The notes beneath the pieces are model-generated. The model did not search any database and was not told the origin of the DNA. It worked only from the letters and a program-made list of their open reading frames with translations. The position numbers and the translations under genes are program-made. From positions 1 through 7,963 of the forward strand of contig CAKSDJ010000057.1 of the NCBI GenBank assembly GCA_934445015.1: a stretch of 7,963 nt of DNA, read 5' to 3'. Shown here in pieces: positions 1-6,362 of this stretch (position 1 is its first letter; each line of letters opens with the position of its first letter). The DNA comes from an uncultured Eubacteriales bacterium (GTDB taxonomy: Bacteria > Bacillota > Clostridia > Oscillospirales > Acutalibacteraceae).

Positions 1-2
1 AC

Positions 3-77
3 AATGCGCAAGTGCCGGATAGGAACGGCAAAATTTTTTACACTTCTATTGCTTCTTTATCACACATCAATAAATAG
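3..77 (+). CDS. Possible C-terminal end of an upstream gene (partial)
   Basis: The third forward frame is open from the window edge and stops at TAG (75-77), giving 24 residues that end in SLSHINK. The codons look ordinary for this genome and the stop lies 14 bases before the TspO start, a usual operon spacing. Too little remains to name a family. Frame 1 is also open to TGA at 85-87, but its translation is a less natural-looking run of Leu and basic residues. If this frame is real, tspO may be co-transcribed with the upstream gene, because no clear promoter is visible between them. Confidence is low because the fragment is short. Confidence 0.35.
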   Translation, partial: NAQVPDRNGKIFYTSIASLSHINK

Positions 78-78
78 C

Positions 79-87
79 AAAGGGTGA
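79..87 (+). promoter_or_regulatory. Ribosome binding site supporting a TTG start for tspO
   Basis: The sequence AAAGGGTGA resembles the 16S anti-SD complement (AAGGAGGTGA) and sits about five bases before TTG at 92-94. No ATG or GTG in frame nearby could use it, so it decides the non-ATG start. Confidence 0.7.
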
Positions 88-91
88 TATT

Positions 92-565
92 TTGGTATTA
101 AAGTTTGATTTAAAAAAATTTTTAATAAGTCTTGCAATACCGTTGCTTGCCGGCGGTCTTTCCGCGCTGATAACAAAAAACGCTTCGGGTGCTTATTCGG
201 ATTTTAAAAATCCGCCTTATTCGCCGCCGGCGTGGGTGTTTCCAGTTGCCTGGGGGATATTGTATGTGCTTATGGGCATTTCGCTTTATTTAGTATGGAA
301 TAACAGCATACAAAACGATAAGCAGTTGGCATATATATTTTTTGGGTTACAGTTGTTCCTGAATTTTATATGGTCGCCGATATTCTTTTTAACGCAGAAT
401 TTTATTTTGGCGTTTATAGTTATAATTTTTATGTGGATTTTTTCGGTCTGTATGGCAGTTTCATTTTATAAAATTTCAAAACCGGCAGGTATTTTACAGA
501 TACCGTATTTAATGTGGTTATGTTTTGCGGCATACCTCAATTACGGTGTGTATAAATTAAATTGA
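92..565 (+). CDS. tspO: TspO/MBR family tryptophan-rich membrane protein
   Basis: A 157-residue integral membrane protein of normal family length. Five hydrophobic segments are visible at about residues 9-27, 47-68, 78-100, 103-125 and 133-152. Family hallmarks are PPYSPPAW (41-48) before helix 2, NFIWSP (91-96) in helix 3 and PYLMWLCFAAYLN (138-150) in helix 5. W54 and W142 align by motif with the two tryptophans linked to porphyrin handling in the Bacillus cereus protein. The C-terminus contains L149-x-Y151-x3-K155, which fits the CRAC pattern associated with sterol binding in this family. Bacterial TspO binds tetrapyrroles such as protoporphyrin IX and acts in stress or tetrapyrrole sensing; the ligand in this organism is unknown. 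The start is TTG at 92, chosen because AAAGGGTGA (79-87) is a good Shine-Dalgarno five bases upstream, and the next Met (residue 61) would remove helix 1 and most of helix 2. A hairpin follows the gene. Confidence 0.93.
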   Translation: MVLKFDLKKFLISLAIPLLAGGLSALITKNASGAYSDFKNPPYSPPAWVFPVAWGILYVLMGISLYLVWNNSIQNDKQLAYIFFGLQLFLNFIWSPIFFLTQNFILAFIVIIFMWIFSVCMAVSFYKISKPAGILQIPYLMWLCFAAYLNYGVYKLN

Positions 566-577
566 TATATTAAATTA

Positions 578-620
578 AAATACACATCGGTAGAATTTGA
601 TTGCCGATGTGTATTTATTA
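578..620 (+). terminator. Hairpin terminator after tspO
   Basis: A perfect 13-bp stem (578-590 with 604-616, core TACACATCGG / CCGATGTGTA) encloses a 13-base loop, 13 bases after the tspO stop. The downstream tract (TATTTATTA) is only moderately T-rich, so termination may be imperfect. The A-rich left flank gives it some capacity on the other strand too. Confidence 0.7.
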
Positions 621-682
621 ACATAAAAATTTATCATTTTACCGTGAATAACCGATTTAGTGCCTTTATTATTTAAAACGCC

Positions 683-711
683 TTGAATTTGATTTTAAAA
701 TCGTGTAAAAT
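683..711 (+). promoter_or_regulatory. Sigma-A promoter candidate for the oxidoreductase operon
   Basis: The -35 TTGAAT (683-688) and -10 TAAAAT (706-711) are separated by exactly 17 bases. Transcription would begin near 718, giving a leader of about 26 nt before the ATG at 744. This is a pattern match only; no operator was recognised. Confidence 0.6.
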
Positions 712-727
712 GCAATTAACAGATTAT

Positions 728-736
728 GGGAGAAGG
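728..736 (+). promoter_or_regulatory. Ribosome binding site that fixes the start at 744
   Basis: GGGAGAAGG lies seven bases before ATG 744. An in-frame ATG at 726 overlaps the upstream edge of this site and has no Shine-Dalgarno of its own, so the start at 744 is preferred and the protein is six residues shorter than the longest open frame. Confidence 0.75.
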
Positions 737-743
737 TAGATTT

Positions 744-1910
744 ATGTCTTTTGTGGATTTGAATGCTTTCAAGAAGAATAACGAAGAAAAACCCATTGAT
801 ATGTCAAAACGTGTTAAGATAGGAATTATCGGCGCAGGTTGGATATCACACGTTCATATGCTGCATTATAAAGAAATGCCGGATGTAGATGTAGTGGCAA
901 TTGCAGATCTTGAACCTGAAAAGGCAATGGCGCTTGCCGAAATGTTTGATATTAAAAATGCACGCATTTACAGCAGTGACAAAGAACTCTTAGAAAATGA
1001 AAAGGATCTTGACGGCGTATCAATATGTACATATAACAGCCAGCATGCCTCCTGTGCCGTGAATGCACTAAATGCCGGAGTTAATGTTATGCTTGAAAAG
1101 CCGTTTACAGTAACGCTTGATGAGGCTTTAGATGTTATGAAGGCAGAAAGGGCAAGCGGAAAAATACTTACAATAGGTTTTCAGCCGCGTATGAGCCCCA
1201 ATATGCAAATGATTAAAAAAATAGTAGAGTCTGGAGAACTCGGCAAAGTATATTATATGCAATCTGGTGGCGGACGCCGCCACGGCATACCTACCCCGTT
1301 TGGTACAAGTTTTATTGAAAAAGAAACAGGCGGTATAGGCGCAGTAGGCGATATAGGCTCCTATTCGCTTGATATGCTTTTAAATGCGGTAGGTTACCCG
1401 AAACCGCTTACGGTTACGGGATATAAATCTGATTTTTTCGGAAAAAATCAGATTTATTATCAACAGCATCCGGAATATGCCGACAAATTCGGCGTTGATG
1501 ATTTTGCCGCAGCATTTATAAGGCTTGAGGGCGACATTGTGCTTGATTTTCGCATTTCCTGGGCTATGAATATGGATACATCAGGTGATTCTCTGATTTT
1601 AGGAACAAAAGGCGGTTTGCGTATCCCTTCAACCGAATGTTGGAACGGCGATTTTGATAAACCAATGACTATTTATAAAGATGTGGCAGGCCAGCCTGTC
1701 GAATATAAAATTCCGCTTATTAAGGATGAAAAAAATCTCTTTGCACAAAAATTGCGTGCATTTGCGGATGCTATAAAAGATGGTGGACCGGCACCGGTGC
1801 CTTCAAGCGAAATTTTGTATAATCAGGCTATAATAGACGGTATTGTAAGGTCTGCCGAGTCAGGACATGAAGTTGAAATTCAAATTCCCGATGCAGACGC
1901 TTTGAAATAA
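744..1910 (+). CDS. Gfo/Idh/MocA family NAD(P)-dependent oxidoreductase
   Basis: This 388-residue protein has the two-domain layout of the glucose-fructose oxidoreductase / inositol dehydrogenase / MocA family. After a polar 24-residue lead, the Rossmann dinucleotide motif is GIIGAGWIS (27-35), with an acidic D55 ending the second strand (VAIAD), usually a sign of NAD preference. The catalytic lysine is K119 in the EKP motif (118-120). The C-terminal substrate domain carries GDIGSYSLD (202-210), the counterpart of the family's D-x-G-x-H-x-x-D motif, with Tyr207 where inositol dehydrogenase-type enzymes have His. Such enzymes oxidise or epimerise sugars, polyols or their derivatives; the substrate cannot be read from sequence. 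The stop is followed 19 bases later by a second, divergent family member, so the two are probably one operon. A strong palindrome lies inside the gene at 1423-1457. Family call is secure, specificity unknown. Confidence 0.9.
   Translation: MSFVDLNAFKKNNEEKPIDMSKRVKIGIIGAGWISHVHMLHYKEMPDVDVVAIADLEPEKAMALAEMFDIKNARIYSSDKELLENEKDLDGVSICTYNSQHASCAVNALNAGVNVMLEKPFTVTLDEALDVMKAERASGKILTIGFQPRMSPNMQMIKKIVESGELGKVYYMQSGGGRRHGIPTPFGTSFIEKETGGIGAVGDIGSYSLDMLLNAVGYPKPLTVTGYKSDFFGKNQIYYQQHPEYADKFGVDDFAAAFIRLEGDIVLDFRISWAMNMDTSGDSLILGTKGGLRIPSTECWNGDFDKPMTIYKDVAGQPVEYKIPLIKDEKNLFAQKLRAFADAIKDGGPAPVPSSEILYNQAIIDGIVRSAESGHEVEIQIPDADALK
1423..1457. repeat. 16-bp perfect inverted repeat inside the oxidoreductase gene
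   Basis: Bases 1423-1438 are the exact reverse complement of 1442-1457, separated by CGG. The arms read ATAAATCTGATTTTTT and AAAAAATCAGATTTAT. It lies wholly in coding sequence and encodes part of the substrate domain (around YKSDFFGKNQIYY). In mRNA it could form a long AU-rich hairpin. Confidence 0.9.
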
Positions 1911-1929
1911 TCGGTTTAAGGATTTTATT

Positions 1930-2904
1930 ATGATAAAATATGCTACTATAGGTACAAGTTTTATAGCACAGCAATTTGCAACCGGCGCACAAAAAGACGG
2001 CAGGCTTTCGCTTGCCGCAGTTTTTTCGCGCAACTACGATACAGGCTTAGATTTTGCCTCAAAATTCGGTTGCAATAAGGTTTACACCGATTTAAAAGAA
2101 CTCGCAAATGACAGTGAAATTCAAGCGGTTTATATAGCCTCGCCCAACAGTTGCCACGTTTGGCAATCAGAATTTTTGCTTAATGCCGGTAAACACATAA
2201 TATGCGAAAAACCGATTGCAACATCTGCAGCAGAGTACAAACGCCTTAAATTACTTGCAGACGGTAAGAATTTAATATACATCGAAGCTATGATTTCGGT
2301 ATACAATAAGAGTTCAGACAGAATTAAAGCAGCTTTAAAAGAGATAGGCAATATAACGGCGGCAAAAATTGATTACTGCCAGCGATCTTCACGGTATGAC
2401 CGTTTTATGGCAGGTGAACATATAAATATTTTTGATATGTCGCTTTACGCCGGCACACTTATGGATTTGGGTGTGTATTGTGTATATGCGGCGACTGATT
2501 TATTCGGTATGCCGAAAAATATTCAGGCCACGGCGAGTTTCTTAACAAACGGAGCAGATGGCAGCGGGGCTGCACTGTTTGAATATGATAACTTTACCGC
2601 GGCGCTTACTTACGGAAAAACCGGTCAAAGCATTTCGTCGAGTGAGATAGTCGGCGACAAAGGGTCGGTTATTATCGGTAAACCGGCATACTACCAAGAT
2701 GCCTATCTTATTAAAAAAGGAAATAAGATACCATTGTTTGATGATGTATCAAAAGAGGTGTTGATGGGGTATGAGGCAGGCGCTTTATGCGACTTTATAT
2801 CAGGTAAAAACCTTGAAAAGTATACCATGAACAGTCAATTGTGCTTAAAAGTGCATACTTGTATGGACGCAATAAAACAAAAAGCAAATATTAAATATAA
2901 ATAG
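1930..2904 (+). CDS. Gfo/Idh/MocA family oxidoreductase, YgjR-like
   Basis: A 324-residue second member of the family, clearly different from its neighbour. The N-terminal nucleotide fold begins with a degenerate glycine motif, IGTSFIAQQF (7-16), typical of the YgjR / dihydrodiol dehydrogenase-like branch. The EKP motif is at 93-95 with catalytic K94. Other shared segments recalled from E. coli YgjR are AVYIASPNS (66-74), DYCQRSSRYDRF (148-159) and IMD/LMD-G-x-Y-C (here LMDLGVYC, 178-184, Tyr183 in the active-site position). NAD(P)-dependent oxidation of a sugar-like or diol substrate is expected; the substrate is unknown. The ATG at 1930 has AAGGA (1918-1922) seven bases upstream. The 19-base gap to the preceding oxidoreductase and lack of a promoter there suggest co-transcription and perhaps consecutive or paired redox steps (inference). 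No strong terminator follows. Confidence 0.9.
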   Translation: MIKYATIGTSFIAQQFATGAQKDGRLSLAAVFSRNYDTGLDFASKFGCNKVYTDLKELANDSEIQAVYIASPNSCHVWQSEFLLNAGKHIICEKPIATSAAEYKRLKLLADGKNLIYIEAMISVYNKSSDRIKAALKEIGNITAAKIDYCQRSSRYDRFMAGEHINIFDMSLYAGTLMDLGVYCVYAATDLFGMPKNIQATASFLTNGADGSGAALFEYDNFTAALTYGKTGQSISSSEIVGDKGSVIIGKPAYYQDAYLIKKGNKIPLFDDVSKEVLMGYEAGALCDFISGKNLEKYTMNSQLCLKVHTCMDAIKQKANIKYK

Positions 2905-2937
2905 ATTTTGTGTGCATTTTTGCGCTGTATAAAGCCA

Positions 2938-2956
2938 ATTCTACTCACAGTAGAGT
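2938..2956. repeat. Small palindrome in the intergenic region before degV
   Basis: TCTACT (2940-2945) and AGTAGA (2949-2954) are perfect complements around CAC; an A-T and a G-T pair extend the stem to eight. No T-run follows on either strand, so it does not look like an intrinsic terminator. It lies about 40 bases upstream of the degV -35 candidate, where an operator could sit (inference only). Confidence 0.5.
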
Positions 2957-2996
2957 CCGACTTCAATTTAGTATAATTGTTTATTCGGCCGGTAGA

Positions 2997-3024
2997 TTGT
3001 ATTTTTCGCTTCTCAAAATATAAT
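2997..3024 (+). promoter_or_regulatory. Promoter candidate for the DegV gene
   Basis: A consensus -10 TATAAT (3019-3024) has a partial -35 TTGTAT (2997-3002) 16 bases upstream. Transcription would start near 3031, leaving a leader of about 36 nt that contains GAGGAG (3053-3058), eight bases before the ATG at 3067. Confidence 0.55.
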
Positions 3025-3066
3025 ATAAGAGTGCTGTGCGCAAAAATAATTTGAGGAGCATTTCGA

Positions 3067-3933
3067 ATGAAAGATTATGTTATTTATGCAGACTCCGCCT
3101 GTGATATTTCACCGGATTTATTAAATGAATGGGGCGTAAAATTTTGTAGTTTGAGTCTGGTTTTTAAAGATGACCCTACTGAATACAATGATTATGACAT
3201 TCCGAGCAAAGAATTTTATGAGCGTATGCGAAACGGTGCTTTGCCGAAAACTTCGGCAGCAAATATGCACAAGTTTTGTGACGAATTTCAAAATATTGTT
3301 GAGCAGGGTAAGGATATTTTATATATCAGCTTTTCAACCGGCCTTTCGGCAACATGCAATTTTGCACGCGAAGCGGCAGCCGATGTTATGAATCGTTTTG
3401 AAGGCAGCAATATCACCGTTGTAGATTCGCTTTGCGCGTCTGCAGGTTACGGTTTACTGGTTTATCTTGCCGTTCAAAAGAAAAATTCAGGTATGTCAAT
3501 GAGCGACCTTGCAGATTATGTTGATGACTTAAAACTTCACATATCACACTGGTTTACGGTTGACGACCTGAAATATCTTAAAGCCGGTGGCAGAATAAGT
3601 GCCACTACGGCACTGCTCGGCGGAATGTTGAATATTAAACCTGTTATGAAAATGAATAATGAAGGCAAACTTATCAGTGTTTCTAAAGCGCGCGGCAGAC
3701 GCGGCGCACTTAAAGCAATCGCCGATAAATATGTTGAAACCGCCATTGATAAAAAAGACGGTGTTGTTTTTATTTCGCACGGTGACTGCATTGACGACGC
3801 AAACACCCTTGCGGAAATGGTAAAACAAAACAGCGGTGCAAAGGTAAAGTTGATTACAGGTATAGGTCCGGTTATAGGTTCACATTCGGGTCCCGGTACA
3901 TTGGCATTGTTTTTTGTTGCAAAAGAGAGATAA
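3067..3933 (+). CDS. DegV family fatty-acid-binding protein (FakB-like)
   Basis: A 288-residue protein of the usual DegV length. The order of motifs fits the family: YADSACDIS (7-15), PKTSAAN (60-66), SFSTGLSAT (88-96), VVDSLCASAG (118-127), WFTVDDLKYLKAGGRIS (162-178), GGMLNIKPVM (185-194) and GSHSGPGTLALFF (271-283). In characterised FakB proteins the Thr/Ser of the TS motif, the Ser of the (S/T)GLS loop and the His of GxHxGPG hold the fatty-acid carboxylate; T62/S63, S90-S94 and H273 are the equivalents here. FakB presents bound fatty acid to the kinase FakA, giving acyl phosphate for membrane phospholipid synthesis. No FakA gene is in the window, and Firmicutes usually carry several DegV paralogues with different acyl preference, so the FakB role is inferred from family. 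It forms a single-gene unit with its own promoter candidate, strong RBS and terminator. Confidence 0.92.
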   Translation: MKDYVIYADSACDISPDLLNEWGVKFCSLSLVFKDDPTEYNDYDIPSKEFYERMRNGALPKTSAANMHKFCDEFQNIVEQGKDILYISFSTGLSATCNFAREAAADVMNRFEGSNITVVDSLCASAGYGLLVYLAVQKKNSGMSMSDLADYVDDLKLHISHWFTVDDLKYLKAGGRISATTALLGGMLNIKPVMKMNNEGKLISVSKARGRRGALKAIADKYVETAIDKKDGVVFISHGDCIDDANTLAEMVKQNSGAKVKLITGIGPVIGSHSGPGTLALFFVAKER

Positions 3934-3952
3934 ACAGTATTGAAATATTTTT

Positions 3953-3992
3953 CTGCCGTAAAGCATATTTAACTGCTTTTCGGCAGTTTTTT
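3953..3992 (+). terminator. Rho-independent terminator after degV
   Basis: A 13-bp stem with one T-T mismatch (3953-3965 with 3974-3986, outer core CTGCCG / CGGCAG) closes an eight-base loop and is followed immediately by TTTTTT (3987-3992). It lies 19 bases after the degV stop and is a strong intrinsic terminator. Confidence 0.88.
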
Positions 3993-4011
3993 GTTTACTG
4001 CCGAAAACACT

Positions 4012-4039
4012 TTGATTTTTATTAAAAATGTTGTATTAT
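4012..4039 (+). promoter_or_regulatory. Promoter candidate for the U32 family gene
   Basis: TTGATT (4012-4017) and TATTAT (4034-4039) are spaced by 16 bases, downstream of the degV terminator. The surrounding TATATA-rich stretch allows alternative -10 placements. AGGTGA (4070-4075) is the ribosome binding site for ATG 4080. Confidence 0.45.
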
Positions 4040-4079
4040 ATATATTAGTTTCGAAATAAATGTAACGGTAGGTGAGTAT

Positions 4080-6128
4080 ATGTCTTTAAAGCCCGAGGTT
4101 TTATCACCGGTAGGTTCGCCGCAGTCGTTAGAAGCAGCGGTGCGTTGCGGTGCCGACGCTGTATACATCGGTGCAAAGAAATTTTCCGCTCGCAGAAACG
4201 CTGAAAATTTTGATATAAATGATATAAAAGAAACCGTGTGTTATTGTCACATACGCGGCGTGAAGGTCTATCTTGCACTTAATATAATGATAAAACAATC
4301 AGAATTGCAGGACGCATTTAAACTTGCGGCACATGCTTATGAATGCGGCGTAGATGCAATTATTATTTCGGATTTGGGCCTTGCGTCATTGATACATGAG
4401 TGTATACCCGATATGCCGCTGCATGCGTCAACCCAAATGACGGTGCATTCTGAATCTGCATTGCCGTTGCTTAAAAATATGGGTTTCACACGGGTGGTAG
4501 TATCGCGTGAGATGAACAAAAAAGAACTTGAAAATTTTTGCATCGAGGCTGATAATCTGGGTATTGAGGTTGAAATGTTTGTTCACGGAGCACTTTGTAT
4601 GAGTGTGTCCGGTCAGTGCCTGCTCTCATCGGTTTTGGGTGCAAGAAGCGGAAACCGCGGACTGTGTGCGGGACCGTGCAGATTGCCGTTTGCGGCAGAC
4701 GGTGGAACCGGATATGACCTCAGTCTTAAAGATTTCTGTCTTTATGATTATGTAAATGAGATTTCAAATATCGGGGTGTCTTCGCTTAAAATCGAAGGCA
4801 GGATGAAACGTCCGGAGTATATTGCCGCTGCAACAACCGCCTGCAGACAGGCTGTAGACAACGGATATGTAAAACCCGAACTGTTAAATACCCTAAAAAA
4901 TGTTTTTTCGCGTTCCGGTTTTACCAATGGTTATTATAAATCAAATTTGGGCCGTGAAATGTTCGGTATACGCACTAAAGAGAACGTCATTGCGTCAAAT
5001 GAAACTTTTTCTTATTTACATACTTTATATCGTGCAGAACGCCAATCGGTGCCGATTGATGTCAATATTGATATATTAAGCGGCAAGCCTATAACGTTAA
5101 AAATTTACGACGGCTTTAATACCGCTTGCGTAAGTGGTGAAATACCGCAGTGTGCCGAAAATAAGCCCCTCGAAAAAAGTGCCGTTTCCGACAGTATTTC
5201 AAAATTCGGCAATACACCGTATTATTGCAATAATATCAGCGTAAATATTGACGACGGCCTTTTTGTGCCTGTGTCGGCACTTAACAGCCTGCGCCGCAAC
5301 GCGATTGAGCAGTTAAACGCTCAAAGGTCAAAAATATCGGTTAAGAAATATAAAACACCTGAAATTTTATCGGGCGGAAATTTTAAAGGCAACAAAAAAT
5401 TTATTGCCCGTTTTTCAACACCGCAACAAATACCCGATACTACCGATAATATATCCGCTATTATGTTACCGTACGAGTGCGAATTTCCCAAAGCGTCAAA
5501 CCGCATAAATTTTATAGCTGAACTTCCGCGATATATTGCTGATGAGACGCAGGTAATAAATCGACTCGGATATTTAAAATCGCAGGGCATAAAATATGCC
5601 TATTGCGGAAATTTGTCTGCCGTGGCAATAGCCGAAAAAATTGGATTTAAAACAATAGCGTCATTTAATTTTAATACTTGCAACAGTCAGAGTATCGTAT
5701 CGTTAAAAAACATCGGCGTAAGTGCCGCGATGTTGTCGGCAGAAATTTCGATCAAAGAAATTAAAAATATATCCGCTGATATACCGATTGGTATTTTTGC
5801 CTACGGCAGACTGCCGCTTATGCTTACGCGCAATTGTCCTGTCAAAAACGGCACCGATTGCTCAAAATGTCTTAAAAACGGATATATTACCGACCGTAAA
5901 AATATAAAATTTCCCGTCGCGTGCAGATGCGGTTACAGCGAGGTTTTGAATTCGGTACCGCTTTATATGGGGGATAAACTTGATGATATACCAAAAATCG
6001 ATTTTTTGCTGTTGTATTTTACCGATGAGAAAAAGTCAGACGCATCTGAAATTATAGATATGTATATCAACGGCTCAAAGCCTTTTGGAGATTATACAAG
6101 AAACCTATACTACCGTGATTTGATCTGA
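4080..6128 (+). CDS. U32 family 'peptidase', probable RNA-hydroxylation protein (RlhA/TrhP type)
   Basis: A 682-residue protein of the long Clostridia U32 type. The N-terminal TIM-barrel-like domain (about 1-260) starts PEVLSPVGSPQSLEAAVRCG and carries the U32 signature E165-x-F-x2-GALC173-x4-G-x-C180-x-LS183, then GLCAGPC (C196, C200) and SSLKIEGRMKRPEYIA. Residues about 310-415 resemble the DUF3656-type insert found in the RlhA (YdcP) branch. A second barrel-like half (about 440-640) ends with YGRLPLMLTRNC (575-586) and further cysteines C594, C597, C615 and C617. U32 proteins were named as collagenases, but RlhA (23S rRNA C2501) and TrhP (tRNA U34) act in RNA hydroxylation, and related UbiU/UbiV hold an iron-sulfur cluster with similarly spaced cysteines. 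A role in rRNA or tRNA modification is therefore the best inference; protease activity is not supported. ATG 4080 follows AGGTGA closely. A strong terminator separates it from rpoB. Confidence 0.9.
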   Translation: MSLKPEVLSPVGSPQSLEAAVRCGADAVYIGAKKFSARRNAENFDINDIKETVCYCHIRGVKVYLALNIMIKQSELQDAFKLAAHAYECGVDAIIISDLGLASLIHECIPDMPLHASTQMTVHSESALPLLKNMGFTRVVVSREMNKKELENFCIEADNLGIEVEMFVHGALCMSVSGQCLLSSVLGARSGNRGLCAGPCRLPFAADGGTGYDLSLKDFCLYDYVNEISNIGVSSLKIEGRMKRPEYIAAATTACRQAVDNGYVKPELLNTLKNVFSRSGFTNGYYKSNLGREMFGIRTKENVIASNETFSYLHTLYRAERQSVPIDVNIDILSGKPITLKIYDGFNTACVSGEIPQCAENKPLEKSAVSDSISKFGNTPYYCNNISVNIDDGLFVPVSALNSLRRNAIEQLNAQRSKISVKKYKTPEILSGGNFKGNKKFIARFSTPQQIPDTTDNISAIMLPYECEFPKASNRINFIAELPRYIADETQVINRLGYLKSQGIKYAYCGNLSAVAIAEKIGFKTIASFNFNTCNSQSIVSLKNIGVSAAMLSAEISIKEIKNISADIPIGIFAYGRLPLMLTRNCPVKNGTDCSKCLKNGYITDRKNIKFPVACRCGYSEVLNSVPLYMGDKLDDIPKIDFLLLYFTDEKKSDASEIIDMYINGSKPFGDYTRNLYYRDLI

Positions 6129-6134
6129 TTTTAA

Positions 6135-6186
6135 AAAGAATACCGAAACGTTAAAACTAAGACGTTGCGGTATTCTTTATTTTTTT
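6135..6186 (+). terminator. Rho-independent terminator between the U32 gene and rpoB
   Basis: A 17-bp stem with a single A-G mismatch (6135-6151 with 6162-6178; outer part AAAGAATACC / GGTATTCTTT) has a 10-base loop and is followed by ATTTTTTT. It starts six bases after the U32 stop and shows that rpoB is transcribed separately. Confidence 0.92.
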
Positions 6187-6197
6187 AAAAATAGGTA

Positions 6198-6226
6198 TTG
6201 ACACACCCGTTTTAATGTTATATAAT
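6198..6226 (+). promoter_or_regulatory. Consensus sigma-A promoter for rpoB
   Basis: TTGACA (6198-6203) and TATAAT (6221-6226) match both consensus hexamers exactly with a 17-base spacer, the strongest promoter pattern in the window. The start site would be near 6233, leaving a leader of about 130 nt before ATG 6363. This suits a highly expressed housekeeping gene. Confidence 0.9.
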
Positions 6227-6232
6227 AAATCA

Positions 6233-6362
6233 TTACTAATGATGGGGGACTTTGCGCCTTTTTTGCGGATTGGATGATGCTTTAGGTGGCAAAAAACTCA
6301 ATTGTATGTCGGTTCGGTATTACCTAAATGCCGGAATTTTTATTAGGAGTGATTGTAAACCT
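6233..6362 (+). promoter_or_regulatory. rpoB 5' leader with candidate attenuator
   Basis: The leader has two possible stems. The first pairs TTTTTTGC (6259-6266) with GCAAAAAA (6289-6296). The second is a nine-pair stem with one bulge (6313-6321 with 6327-6336) followed directly by TTTTT (6337-6341), which is terminator-like and lies just upstream of the AGGAG ribosome binding site (6345-6349). A mini-ORF, ATG 6239 to TGA 6277 (12 residues, MMGDFAPFLRIG), begins within a few bases of the predicted start site and has no room for a Shine-Dalgarno. Regulation by attenuation is plausible but unproven, and no known leader family (such as the L10-binding motif) was recognised. Confidence 0.45.

Noticed and set aside
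726..743. Start of the first oxidoreductase at ATG 726
   Set aside because: The GGGAGAAGG ribosome binding site lies downstream of that ATG and serves ATG 744.
2130..2351. Minus-strand open frame inside the second oxidoreductase gene
   Set aside because: Antisense to conserved family motifs, no independent signals.
2938..2956. Intrinsic terminator after the second oxidoreductase gene
   Set aside because: The stem is short and neither flank has a T-run, so it is listed only as a palindrome.
3537..3828. Two overlapping open frames on the minus strand within degV
   Set aside because: They lie wholly opposite a well-conserved gene, have no ribosome binding site or recognisable motifs, and are antisense shadows.
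4080..6128. True collagenase or secreted protease
   Set aside because: There is no signal peptide or classical protease motif, and characterised relatives of this signature act in RNA or ubiquinone hydroxylation.
6252..6362. Longer rpoB with a TTG start at 6252
   Set aside because: The extra 37 residues do not resemble RpoB, the region is explained as a transcribed leader with hairpins, and AGGAG sits before ATG 6363.
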